62,243 nt of DNA from NCBI GenBank assembly GCA_024688685.1, contig JAILDX010000021.1:1-62243 (forward strand). The letters run 5' to 3'. Source of the stretch: Saccharofermentans sp. (GTDB lineage: Bacteria; Bacillota; Clostridia; Saccharofermentanales; Saccharofermentanaceae). The translations under genes and the position numbers were made by a program. This document shows positions 52,481 through 60,591 of the stretch, piece after piece (position 1 is the first letter of the stretch; the number at the start of each line of letters is the position of its first letter). Below the pieces are notes generated by a model. The model searched no databases. It was given only the letters and a program-made list of their open reading frames with translations, and was not told the DNA's origin.

Positions 52481-52642
52481 GGAAAAACAATGAGGTTCGG
52501 GAATCGTGCATTCTCACTTCAAATATCCGCACTTTAATGTTATTCGGAATTATCCTTGTGAGCGGACTTACCGCAGACGCATGCAACGTAGAAACGGAAA
52601 GTGGAGAAAAACAATACTAACAAAGAAAAATCCCTGCCCTTT

Positions 52643-52680
52643 TGTCCATGACGCATGCGTCGAGGACTGAAGCGAACAAG
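52643..52680 (-). repeat. CAGTCCTCG hairpin repeat, copy 6, partial
   Basis: On the minus strand CAGTCCTCG is followed by ACGCATGCGT, a self-complementary stem. The outer stem CCTTGTTC/GGACAAAAGG is imperfect. It adjoins the first tRNA-Ser scar. Confidence 0.45.
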
Positions 52681-52696
52681 GATAATTCATCGAATT

Positions 52697-52725
52697 TGGC
52701 GGAGAAGGAGGGAGTCGAACCTAAC
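52697..52725 (-). other. tRNA-Ser 3'-end scar, probable attachment site
   Basis: TGGCGGAGAAGGAGGGAG (52697-52714) followed by TCGAAC is the complement of a serine tRNA end (TTCGACT, CCCTC, CTTCTCC, GCCA). The rest of the tRNA is missing. The same word recurs at 55759-55783, beside an integrase gene. Confidence 0.6.
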
Positions 52726-52732
52726 AATGCAA

Positions 52733-52753
52733 ATGTGAATATAATATTCACAT
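52733..52753 (+). promoter_or_regulatory. 21 bp palindrome containing TATAAT
   Basis: ATGTGAATAT (52733-52742) and ATATTCACAT (52744-52753) form a perfect palindrome around one A, and TATAAT is embedded in its centre. It is a likely operator over the promoter of the 52909 operon. Confidence 0.55.
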
Positions 52754-52908
52754 GTAACAATAAATAAGACTTTGGATTTGCCGGAGTCTTTTTCGCAGAT
52801 GGAACTGCATCTTACTGCCCGTTTATGCATCTTACCTTCTGAAGCATTGTAAACGCCGCCTGCCATGGCTAGAATGTGCCTAACATAAGCGAAAGGCGGA
52901 CACTTATC

Positions 52909-54264
52909 ATGGCAGTTATACTTTTTGTGATCCTTGCAGTAATAGAGATCGGATTCCTTGTCGTCTCACCATCCACCAAAAAGGAATGGTCATTCAAGAG
53001 ACTTCTGACAGATAGCCTTCAGACTGTAGTATTCTTTATCATGCTGCTCTTCCCCGGGATCGATATGAGCTTCCGGTTCAAAGCACTTGTTATTCTCCTG
53101 TTTCTGAGGATTGCCGTTGCAGGTATCTCATCACTCATCAACAGAAAGAACAACAATGATAAGAAAACATTCACAAAGGTCTTAAGCCTTGTCGTAAGCA
53201 TCGTCCTTATCCTTGGTGCCATGATGCCTGCTTTCCTTTTCAAGGATTATCAGGGAAGGCCTCTTACGGGACCTTATGATGTGGCAACAAGTGAAGCCAT
53301 CATCATCGATAAGGATAGGATAGAGGAATTCGAGAACGACGGATCTAGCAGAGAGATCCCTGTTCACTTCTACTATCCTGAGGAGTGTGAGGAGCAGATG
53401 CCTCTGATAATCTTCTCGCACGGTGCTTTCGGGTATTACCAGAGCAACACTTCCACATATATGGAACTTGCCAGCAACGGATATGTCGTGGTAAGTCTGG
53501 ACCATCCTTATCACGCATTCTTTACGAAGGATACTTCAGGCAAAACGGTCACTGTCGATCCCGGTTTTATGCAGACAGCTCTGAACGTCGGAAATAACGA
53601 TGACGCCATGAGCGAAGAGGAATTATATGAGATCACATCCAAGTGGATGAAGCTGCGTGAAGACGATGTCAACTGCGTTATCGATACCCTGATCGAAGGT
53701 GCAGACAACGGTGATATCTCGGATTACTGGTTCAGTGATGAGCAGGCAAAGAGCACTGTAGTGTCAGTCCTCGGACTCGTCGATACATCCAGGATAGGTC
53801 TCATCGGCCATTCCCTTGGTGGTGCAACAGCCGTATCGGTCGGAAGGATCAGAGATGATATCTCAGCCGTAGTGGATCTTGACGGAACCATGCTCGGTGA
53901 GCAGACCGGCGTATCCGGTAATATGCCCGTGATCAACGATGAGGCTTATACCACTCCTCTTCTCAGCATAGATAACGAAGCTCATCATAATGAACGTATC
54001 GAGGCACGTCAGATGGGATATGTATACTCCAATAATGTTATACTTGATAATGCAGTGGAAGGATACAGTACATATCTTAAGGGTGCGGAACATATGGATC
54101 TTACTGATCTCCCCCTGTTCTCACCTTTCTTTGCAGGAATGCTCGGATCCGGAGACATCGATCACGAAGAATGCATCGATCAGGTGAACTCCATAGTACT
54201 CCAATTCTTCAACTGCTATCTTAAGGGCGAAGGCAATTTTACGGTAAACGAGGGTTATCTATAA
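52909..54264 (+). CDS. Membrane-anchored alpha/beta hydrolase, PAF-acetylhydrolase or lipase type
   Basis: 451 residues from the ATG at 52909, with AAAGGCGGA 8 bases upstream (the GTG at 52876 is less likely). Four membrane helices occupy the first ~115 residues. The rest is an alpha/beta hydrolase: PLIIFSHGAFGYYQSNTSTY (oxyanion region), VVSLDHPYHAFF, the nucleophile elbow RIGLIGHSLGGATAVSV (Ser in GHSLG), AVVDLDGTML and a His near AEHMDLTDLPLF. This plan resembles bacterial platelet-activating-factor acetylhydrolase-like esterases. The gene overlaps the LytTR gene by one base and heads a four-gene operon. Confidence 0.8.
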   Translation: MAVILFVILAVIEIGFLVVSPSTKKEWSFKRLLTDSLQTVVFFIMLLFPGIDMSFRFKALVILLFLRIAVAGISSLINRKNNNDKKTFTKVLSLVVSIVLILGAMMPAFLFKDYQGRPLTGPYDVATSEAIIIDKDRIEEFENDGSSREIPVHFYYPEECEEQMPLIIFSHGAFGYYQSNTSTYMELASNGYVVVSLDHPYHAFFTKDTSGKTVTVDPGFMQTALNVGNNDDAMSEEELYEITSKWMKLREDDVNCVIDTLIEGADNGDISDYWFSDEQAKSTVVSVLGLVDTSRIGLIGHSLGGATAVSVGRIRDDISAVVDLDGTMLGEQTGVSGNMPVINDEAYTTPLLSIDNEAHHNERIEARQMGYVYSNNVILDNAVEGYSTYLKGAEHMDLTDLPLFSPFFAGMLGSGDIDHEECIDQVNSIVLQFFNCYLKGEGNFTVNEGYL

Positions 54265-54710
54265 TGGAGATCAAGATCAGAAAGATCGGCGGCAGCGAAC
54301 AGGAATATATCGAGATAGGCTGCCACAGGGAAAATGAGAAGGTCGATGAGATCGTGAGGTTCGTCAGGAACCTTGACGGAAGCATCAGCGGAAGTATTGG
54401 CGACAAGAAATATGAGATACCTGTATCAGATATCTTCTACATCGAGTCGGTGGACAACAGGACATTTATCTACACCTCCAACGACACTTATGCCGCTTCC
54501 ATGAAACTCTACGAATTCGAGGATCTCCTCAAGATGAGGAGCTTCCTCCGGATCTCAAAATCAACTGTCCTGAACATCATGAAAGTCGAATCCGTCAAAC
54601 CTGCACTGAACGGAAGGTTCCTTTGCAGCCTAAAGAACGGCGAAGAGGTCATAATCTCCCGTAAATACGTATCGGATTTCAGAGAATACATAAGCCGGAA
54701 GGTGAGGTAA
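54264..54710 (+). CDS. LytTR-domain transcription regulator
   Basis: 148 residues. The LytTR DNA-binding domain covers about 45-148: YEIPVSDIFYIESVDNRTFI, KLYEFEDLLKMRSFLRISKS, VLNIMKVESVKPALNGRFLC and EEVIISRKYVSDFREYI. No receiver domain is present. It is directly followed by a DUF3021-type membrane protein, the usual pair of a LytTR factor with its membrane partner in Firmicutes, which often holds the regulator inactive until a signal arrives. It shares its start with the hydrolase stop (TAATG). Confidence 0.9.
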   Translation: MEIKIRKIGGSEQEYIEIGCHRENEKVDEIVRFVRNLDGSISGSIGDKKYEIPVSDIFYIESVDNRTFIYTSNDTYAASMKLYEFEDLLKMRSFLRISKSTVLNIMKVESVKPALNGRFLCSLKNGEEVIISRKYVSDFREYISRKVR

Positions 54711-54715
54711 AAAGT

Positions 54716-55174
54716 ATGCGCGACAATATCATTGAACATATCAAAGACAATATAATGAACTTCTTTATCATAGTAACGCTGGTCGATGTGGCTATATTTA
54801 TATGTGGCATCATATTGGCTCCGGATGCGAAGCTCGGATACGATACTTACATCCTCCCTGTCCTCATCGGATTCCTTGGAATAATACCAGGACTTATCAT
54901 GTATTCCAAAAAAGAACTGACAATAAAACAGGTTATCGTAAGAAACATCCTCCAACTTATTCTTACTGAAGCCATTATTCTGTCTTTCCTTGCGGGTCCC
55001 TCCATCTTCTCATCAGAGGAGAACAGAGCAGGCGTGATCGCTATCTGCATCAGCGTGGCAGTTATATATGTTGCCGTAATAGTCATAAGATATTTTCTCG
55101 ATCTTAAGACTGCAGCAAGGATCACGGAAGCATTAAAAGCATACCAGGAAGAAGAAGAAGAAAATAGATTATGA
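54716..55174 (+). CDS. DUF3021-like membrane protein, LytTR partner
   Basis: 152 residues with four helices (about 15-35, 44-62, 75-95, 105-128) and a C-terminal cytosolic coiled tail ARITEALKAYQEEEEENR. The position after a LytTR gene and the helix plan fit DUF3021 proteins, known to modulate LytTR regulators. It begins five bases after that gene and overlaps the next one by 4 bases. Confidence 0.75.
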   Translation: MRDNIIEHIKDNIMNFFIIVTLVDVAIFICGIILAPDAKLGYDTYILPVLIGFLGIIPGLIMYSKKELTIKQVIVRNILQLILTEAIILSFLAGPSIFSSEENRAGVIAICISVAVIYVAVIVIRYFLDLKTAARITEALKAYQEEEEENRL

Positions 55175-55590
55175 ACAGCAAAAAGTGTCTTATAACAACA
55201 GGTATCATCGCATCCTTATCATCCCTTCTGATGACGGCTATCCCATTCGGCACAGGGATCCTTGAAATCATCAACGCCGTGATCTTCGCAGCAGGGATCA
55301 TAACTATATTGTTCTTTGGTCTTGTACGTAAGAACGATCTTCTGGTCATGATCTCATCCATCATCTATGTGGTCATTTTTATGACGGTCACGCTCATCAT
55401 CGAGACAACTTTTAAAGGTTTTACTCTTGTGGCCGTGGGCTTTGTGCCTGGAGCCGTCATGAGCATAACTGCACTTATAAGGACAGCAAAGGGGTGCAGA
55501 TCCAAGGCTTCTTATATCGTTAACGGAATTGCTCTGTTGCTGGCATTGGCCGGTGCTGCATTGGCTGTAATTAATGGCTTTGTGGCGTAA
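55171..55590 (+). CDS. Small membrane protein, four helices
   Basis: 139 residues; helices at about 7-27, 32-51, 58-78 and 112-135. It overlaps the preceding stop by 4 bases (ATGA) and ends the hydrolase-LytTR operon. No family recognised. It may be a further component of the membrane signal complex or an immunity-type protein; both are guesses. Confidence 0.6.
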   Translation: MNSKKCLITTGIIASLSSLLMTAIPFGTGILEIINAVIFAAGIITILFFGLVRKNDLLVMISSIIYVVIFMTVTLIIETTFKGFTLVAVGFVPGAVMSITALIRTAKGCRSKASYIVNGIALLLALAGAALAVINGFVA

Positions 55591-55717
55591 GGGATTGGTC
55601 AGAACATTTATCAACTTGCAAATAATGATGAAAAAGACAGCAATGATAGCTGCAGCGAGCGGAATCAAGTTCAAATGTCAAAGAATCTTATAGGGTCAAA
55701 TCCTCAAAATGAAAAAT

Positions 55718-55748
55718 CCTCAAACCCCTGTAGTATAAGGGTTTGAGG
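55718..55748 (-). terminator. Terminator for the integrase operon
   Basis: CCTCAAACCC (55718-55727) pairs with GGGTTTGAGG (55739-55748). On the minus strand ATTTTTCATTTT follows, so it stops transcription from the integrase side. Confidence 0.65.
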
Positions 55749-55758
55749 AACATAGTTC

Positions 55759-55783
55759 TGGCGGAGAAGGGGGGAGACGAAAG
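55759..55783 (-). other. tRNA-Ser 3'-end scar, probable attL of the integrated element
   Basis: TGGCGGAGAAGGGGGGAGAC (55759-55778) and GAA differ from the 52697 scar by a few bases. It lies 140 bases beyond the integrase stop, the standard place for the att site of a tRNA-targeting element. Between it and 55923 no gene is seen; AGTTTTTTGGTAAGTTTT words at 55890-55920 are tandem GGTAAGTTTT repeats. Confidence 0.65.
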
Positions 55784-55923
55784 TAAATCTTACAAAACTC
55801 CGCATAAGTCTTCAGTGTTCCAATACCTATGCCATTGTTTAAATACCAAATGAGAATAAATGCTCATAAGTCCTCATATGTTTGTCATAGTTTTTGGTAA
55901 GTTTTTTGGTAAGTTTTGGTAAA

Positions 55924-57129
55924 TCATTCATCGTCAGAAGATTTAAAGGAATTCTCAAATATCTTCATTTGAGCTGCTTTGTACTCTTCTGTAGCATCTA
56001 TATAAGTATTTATTGTAATATCTGTTTCTTTGTGCCCCAAGATGGCACTTATAGCTCGGACATCTACCAGACCGCTCTCGTTCATGCGAGTCGCAAAGGA
56101 GTGCCGTAAGCTGTGACAACTGATGTGTGGGAAATCGGGATGTCCTTCTTTTCTGATCTTCTCACAAATATGGTTCAATCTAGTGTTTAGCTTTTTGTAA
56201 TTAAAGACATGTCCTTCGGTATTTAGGAATATAAAATTGGTATGTCCACCTATGTCGCTTTTACATGTTATGCCGCCTTTAGAATTGTTTTCCAAGGCAG
56301 CAAGAATAGCCATTTTGGCCATACCATTTAATGGAATAGTTCTAACGCTCGTTCTTGTTTTTGGCGTTGTGAGTTCAAGCACACTACCTATAGGAGCTTT
56401 CCTGTCATAGTAAGCGAGAGCCTTGTTGATATAAAGCTCGTTCTTTTCAAACGAGAAGTCATCCGTGGTGATAGCAGTAGCCTCTCCGACTCTGCAGCCA
56501 GTCCACAGCATGAATGTGAATATCGGATAGTAAAGGGAGTTGGTTCGCTTCAAATAGTCCTCAAATATATGCTGTTGTTCACGTGTTAAAGCCTTGACAG
56601 TTTTTGGCATGTTCTGTTCTGATTTGACGATGGACTTCATCGCACCATCACAAGGATTTGATGCGAGAATGCCGTCCAATACAGCAATTTGAAATACTTG
56701 ACTAAGAACCACATGGAGCTTACTCAATGTACTGGTTCTGATACCTTTCTTCTCGAGGAGATCGTTATAGAATCGCACGATGTCGCTATGCTTAATGTCC
56801 TGAATCTTACTTTTCCCGATGAATGAATCGGAGACATAGCGAGAGTAGGAAGCATTATATGAATGAAGGGTGCTGTTCTTGAGATTCTTCATGTTATTTA
56901 TTCTGATCTCGTTGAAGTCATTAGTCGTCTGACGACTAATCGCAATGCCCATTGAGAGCTTGTTCTGAATATCCTTTTCCTTGACGCGAAGTTGATTGAG
57001 AGTCTTTGCGTATGTCTCGTGAGATTTGCCCAGACTATCCTTCCAGACGTATTTATAGGTCCCGTTTGGACGCTGGTACTCACCTGGATTGAGACGCTCT
57101 CTCTTACTGGTATATCGAGCCTTGTTCAT
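55924..57129 (-). CDS. int: Tyrosine recombinase integrase, Tn916/phage type
   Basis: 401 residues. An N-terminal arm-binding domain (RLNPGEYQRPNGTYKYVWKD, about 10-30) is followed by a SAM-like core-binding domain and the catalytic domain: first Arg in LWTGCRVGEATAI, Lys on a beta turn, HSLRHSFATRMNESG (H-x2-R), LGHKETDITINTYID with the final Tyr. All catalytic residues are visible. It should integrate and, with Xis, excise the element at the tRNA-Ser end. GGAGG lies before the ATG on the minus strand. Confidence 0.95.
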   Translation of the reverse strand: MNKARYTSKRERLNPGEYQRPNGTYKYVWKDSLGKSHETYAKTLNQLRVKEKDIQNKLSMGIAISRQTTNDFNEIRINNMKNLKNSTLHSYNASYSRYVSDSFIGKSKIQDIKHSDIVRFYNDLLEKKGIRTSTLSKLHVVLSQVFQIAVLDGILASNPCDGAMKSIVKSEQNMPKTVKALTREQQHIFEDYLKRTNSLYYPIFTFMLWTGCRVGEATAITTDDFSFEKNELYINKALAYYDRKAPIGSVLELTTPKTRTSVRTIPLNGMAKMAILAALENNSKGGITCKSDIGGHTNFIFLNTEGHVFNYKKLNTRLNHICEKIRKEGHPDFPHISCHSLRHSFATRMNESGLVDVRAISAILGHKETDITINTYIDATEEYKAAQMKIFENSFKSSDDE

Positions 57130-57207
57130 ATGTGCCTCCTGAGGGTTGAGAATGATATTGGAAGAATAGTTGTGAAGCGATATTAATCACCACAGGTTGG
57201 GGGAGCA

Positions 57208-57402
57208 TTAAATCGATAAAGAATTATAAAGAAAAACTTCAAGCATCTGCCTCTTGATGAGGCGCTTATTGCCAGCCCAAACCACCAGCTCCTGATTCTC
57301 GTCAGTGATACGCCTGAGGCGATGTTCGCCGACATTAAAGTAGATAGTAGCTTCTTTGAGGGTAAGAAGAGGTTTTTCAGATAGAGATACTATATTTTCC
57401 AT
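57208..57402 (-). CDS. xis: Excisionase, Tn916 Xis-like
   Basis: 64 residues: PLLTLKEATIYFNVGEHRLR, RITDENQELVVWAGNKRLIK. This is the winged-helix plan of the Tn916 excisionase, and its place just upstream of int in the same direction is the classic arrangement. It bends att DNA to steer the integrase to excision. AAAGGATT lies before the ATG. Confidence 0.88.
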   Translation of the reverse strand: MENIVSLSEKPLLTLKEATIYFNVGEHRLRRITDENQELVVWAGNKRLIKRQMLEVFLYNSLSI

Positions 57403-57425
57403 TTTCCGTAATCCTTTCTAGTATG

Positions 57426-57767
57426 CTAAATCGAGAAGGGTTCACTACATCCTCTCTTCGCGTATTCTTCGATTAGATCTGTTAGTGCTTTTGCTAAAGA
57501 CGGATTGATATTGGCTTTCTTCAAAGACTTGAAGTTAAAGAGTCTCTCGCCAACTGCTACACGAATCGGTGTGGTAACTTCAAGATTGCAAATATATAAA
57601 AACTCTTCATCAAAAACAGGTGAAATATTAAAGAATACTAATTGATAAAGTATGTTACCGCTATGAAATAGAACGGTTTCTGTTGATCCTTTTGGAAAGA
57701 AGTCTTCGGGAATTAATCTCCCTTCTTCCGGATTAGAAGTCAAAATATCATAATTGATTCTTTTCAT
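57426..57767 (-). CDS. Hypothetical protein of the element, 113 residues
   Basis: It starts MKRINYDILTSNPEEGRLIP and is rich in aromatic and acidic residues, with no known domain. GGAGGCAGAA precedes the ATG at 57767, which I prefer over the ATG four codons earlier because that one overlaps the GGAGG. It lies between xis and the small 57822 gene in an operon-like row and may be a replication or regulation accessory. Confidence 0.55.
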   Translation of the reverse strand: MKRINYDILTSNPEEGRLIPEDFFPKGSTETVLFHSGNILYQLVFFNISPVFDEEFLYICNLEVTTPIRVAVGERLFNFKSLKKANINPSLAKALTDLIEEYAKRGCSEPFSI

Positions 57768-57821
57768 TTCTGCCTCCATAAAGATAGAGAATAACTAAGG
57801 CCGCTTGTGGCGGCCACTTTG

Positions 57822-57992
57822 CTATTCTTTATATTTTGTCAACTGGTCTTGTATGTGATCGTTATTTTGACAACTCTCACGAAGATAAGCATTCTCTTCA
57901 ATTAAGTTGCTAATTATCAGCCTACATGCATTCAAACATTCAATAGCATCATCGATTAAGGATGATGTGTACTCAAGGGAAAATCTGTTCAT
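57822..57992 (-). CDS. Small protein, 56 residues, coupled to the primase gene
   Basis: It reads MNRFSLEYTSSLIDDAIECL, NACRLIISNLIEENAYLRES and ends in KYKE: a short amphipathic, coiled-coil-like helix. The ATG overlaps the stop of the primase by 4 bases (ATGA). It is too short for most ORF callers. Such proteins in satellites often serve as regulators or adaptors; no firm function. A GC hairpin GGCCGC/GCGGCC follows at 57799-57815. Confidence 0.5.
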   Translation of the reverse strand: MNRFSLEYTSSLIDDAIECLNACRLIISNLIEENAYLRESCQNNDHIQDQLTKYKE

Positions 57993-59689
57993 AACGTTTC
58001 GCCCCCAAAGCCATCTAGACTTATCTGTCGACTCGAGGCAAGATTATGATCGTATTTATCCCAATTCGGATAAGGATAATAGCCTTCATACTTTTCGCGG
58101 CTCAGGTAAATGCCTTTGAAGCACCTAGTCCGACTCTCTCCCACCTGAGCCTCGCTGATTCCATCAAGTGCCGTGAAACGCTTCTTGAATTCAGGCTTAC
58201 TACAAGCTTTGAGATTAGAAGTTAAGCAATAGGCAACGTACAATTCATATGTAGTCACGCAAGGGTAAGCCGTATATGGTGATGGAATAAATAATTCCTC
58301 GAAAAACTGTTCCACTGAGTCATTCTGTACACGATACTGCTTTCTAACGAGAATGTTTTTTTCCGTTTCACTAAAAATATATCTGTTTTCAGCCAATTCT
58401 CTGAGTGAATACATTGCTAACGTGAAGATGCTATCACGTTCAGGGGCAATCTTATCCAGTAGATGGGGATCACGTTCCGCATTGGATACGATATGATCGA
58501 ATATGAAGAATAATAATCGATCGTAAAACGCCTCAGTGCGATCACCGGATATGTTAGCGGGGAGATTATTGGTCGCAAATAAGAATTTAGTTGAAAGGGT
58601 AACATTGATCATTTCCTTGTACTTACGATCAATACAGATCGGCCCGCCACCAGTTATAGTTTTGAAAGTTCCGTTATCCTCAATCTTCCTGGTGGGCAAG
58701 TCATCAAAACTGTTAAGAGCTTTGCCAATCAGATTCGATGCGGCGAAGTTCTTCTCAAGATCCTGTAGAGCTATGGAGGCACAGTTTTTTTCGCCGATCA
58801 GATAATTTCTAATGATGTTGATCAAGGTTGTCTTACCCGTATTCCCGGGACCATAGAAAACGAATGCTTTCTTTCCGAAATTATGAGGGGCATATAAATA
58901 GCCGATCATTTGATAGATTAACTTAGACTGCTCTTTATCACCACTCATGGCAAAATCAAGAAATTCATTGAAGGCTGGACAATTAATGCTGTCTGTATCT
59001 TCAAGATATTTCACGGGGAACTGAACCGTTGAGAGATAGTCTGGCGTATGAGGAAGTAGAACCCCTGTTTTGATATTTAATAAGCCATTTTCGCAATTAA
59101 CAATATTTGGATCCTCATTGAATCTATCATATGGTATGTATGTCATGGATGCTGCTATTCCCATGATTGAATTGACAATCCTATCATTAAGTAGTTCAGG
59201 ATCGAGAATGGTAATAATCCGCCTCTTAATCTCTTCTTTGTCAACCCGAGAATATACTCCACTGTCGTATCTCCACCACTGACCATCTGAGGTGCAAATA
59301 TAGTGATCCTCTAATCTAGAAATCCATTCAGCGACAGCACCTTCATTAATCTTTGATTCACCGCTCTTATTATATGAGTAGAAACCACTATTCTCACCGT
59401 GGCTACATTTGGAACGAAAGGTTTTAAACTCTGCGGTTATTCGATTGGTTATATTTTTGCTAAGATTTATTTCCTTGCAGCCCCTCATGATCAAATCTAA
59501 ACATATCGCAGAATCTACCTCTGATTCAGCGAGCGGATGAATTATATGTTCAATCAAATGCTCTACTATGCTTTCCAGATTTTCATTAGGATTTCCGACA
59601 TGCTTGAACGCCTCGGTAATCGCTTTGAGATTACCAGTCGAACTTGGGGCAGATGAACACTGCTTCTTACTATTGATTGAATTAGGCAT
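57989..59689 (-). CDS. Phage/plasmid P4-type helicase-primase (D5-like SF3)
   Basis: 566 residues. The N-terminal ~110 residues are variable and helical. A D5_N-like region (DGQWWRYDSGVYSRVDKEEI, CENGLLNIKTGVLLPHTPDY) leads to the SF3 helicase: Walker A FYGPGNTGKTTLINIIRNY (about 279-297), Walker B SFDDLP, motif C TKFLFATNNLP, and arginine finger in AFYDRLLFF. A C-terminal winged segment follows. No zinc-finger or TOPRIM primase block is visible, so priming may be left to the host or to another gene. It likely melts the origin region that lies just upstream of its start. Confidence 0.88.
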   Translation of the reverse strand: MPNSINSKKQCSSAPSSTGNLKAITEAFKHVGNPNENLESIVEHLIEHIIHPLAESEVDSAICLDLIMRGCKEINLSKNITNRITAEFKTFRSKCSHGENSGFYSYNKSGESKINEGAVAEWISRLEDHYICTSDGQWWRYDSGVYSRVDKEEIKRRIITILDPELLNDRIVNSIMGIAASMTYIPYDRFNEDPNIVNCENGLLNIKTGVLLPHTPDYLSTVQFPVKYLEDTDSINCPAFNEFLDFAMSGDKEQSKLIYQMIGYLYAPHNFGKKAFVFYGPGNTGKTTLINIIRNYLIGEKNCASIALQDLEKNFAASNLIGKALNSFDDLPTRKIEDNGTFKTITGGGPICIDRKYKEMINVTLSTKFLFATNNLPANISGDRTEAFYDRLLFFIFDHIVSNAERDPHLLDKIAPERDSIFTLAMYSLRELAENRYIFSETEKNILVRKQYRVQNDSVEQFFEELFIPSPYTAYPCVTTYELYVAYCLTSNLKACSKPEFKKRFTALDGISEAQVGESRTRCFKGIYLSREKYEGYYPYPNWDKYDHNLASSRQISLDGFGGETL

Positions 59690-59789
59690 AATTATGTCTC
59701 CTTATATATAAACGTTATTTAATTTGTTATGTTAAGGCGACTTGGTGGATCTCGGGTAGATGGCATATATTTTTTCTCCTTATATTTAA

Positions 59790-59935
59790 TCCTGAGCAAT
59801 AATAAAGGACCCCGTCAGGAGTCCTCTAGGCTGTCTGTTTTATGTTTGCCGTACCCTTCATTACCCGGGTACCGACATTGTAATTATAATGTGTCAGTTT
59901 TATGGCTAAAGCTCGTTAAGCGGAAAAAGCGGAAA
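59790..59935. repeat. Element direct repeat, copy A (with upstream hairpin)
   Basis: CCGGGTACCGACATTG to GCGGAAAAAGCGGAAA (59865-59935, 71 bases) recurs at 60476-60546 with one mismatch. A hairpin AATAAAGGACCCC...GGAGTCCT precedes it at 59798-59824. It contains TTGTAATTATAATGTG, a possible promoter -10. Confidence 0.75.
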
Positions 59936-59989
59936 TTTTGAAAAATATTTTGTATTTTTCTTGGAACCCTAATCAAACTGTAATAGACC

Positions 59990-60021
59990 CTCTAAAAAGA
60001 AAAGAGCGGGCTCCGCCCGTT
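59990..60021 (-). terminator. Terminator on the minus strand before the primase unit
   Basis: AGCGGGC/GCCCGTT stem (60005-60021) around TCC, with T-rich sequence (TTTTCTTTTTAG) following on the minus strand. Confidence 0.6.
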
Positions 60022-60027
60022 AGATCC

Positions 60028-60250
60028 GAACAAAAGTGAACAAAGTGAACAGGTTTTTTCAAAAAGTTTTTTATATATAGTATTTTTTATTTTTTTCATT
60101 TATCAGTAAATTTGTTAAAAACACACGTTCACTTTGTTCGCTATTTTACATATCTCTTCATAAGTTTTCGTAAAGGTCTATATCTCTTTACGAAAGCGAA
60201 CATTTTTGCCCTTTAAAGTGTTCAGGTCTTGTTCACTTTGTTCGCATCGA
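60028..60250. other. Iteron-like region, candidate origin of replication of the element
   Basis: GTTCACTTTGTTCGC occurs at 60125-60139 and 60232-60246, and its complement GAACAAAGTGAAC at 60037-60049, with GAACAAAAGTGAAC just before. CGTAAAG...CTTTACG is an inverted pair (60169-60200). A 40-base A/T-only tract lies between (60060-60110). Iterons plus A/T tract next to a helicase gene suggest an origin. Confidence 0.5.
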
Positions 60251-60408
60251 TCTGATATTTTTCTTTTAGTGTGTATTATATTAACCCCGACAACGACCGC
60301 TTAGAAAGACCCCCGTCGCCGAGGGTTAAAAACACCGATTTCCACCTTCACCATGGACCGTCTCTGACCTTGTTCATGATCCAAAATCTCCTTTCTTTGA
60401 TTTCTTGC

Positions 60409-60546
60409 ATAAATAAAGAACCCCTGAATAGGAGTTCTCTAATTAACGTTTGTCTTTGTCGTCGTCCCCCTCTAGCCGGGTACCGACATTGTAATTATAA
60501 TGTGTCAGTTTTATGTCTAAAGCTCGTTAAGCGGAAAAAGCGGAAA
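60409..60546. repeat. Element direct repeat, copy B (with upstream hairpin)
   Basis: The 71-base block is at 60476-60546. The hairpin before it, AATAAAGAACCCC...GGAGTTCT (60411-60440), differs from copy A at paired positions: GGAC/GTCC there, GAAC/GTTC here. So the stem is preserved by matched changes. Confidence 0.75.
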
Positions 60547-60591
60547 TAATCTGAAATTATTTTTTATGACATTAAAATGGGTTGTTACCGA

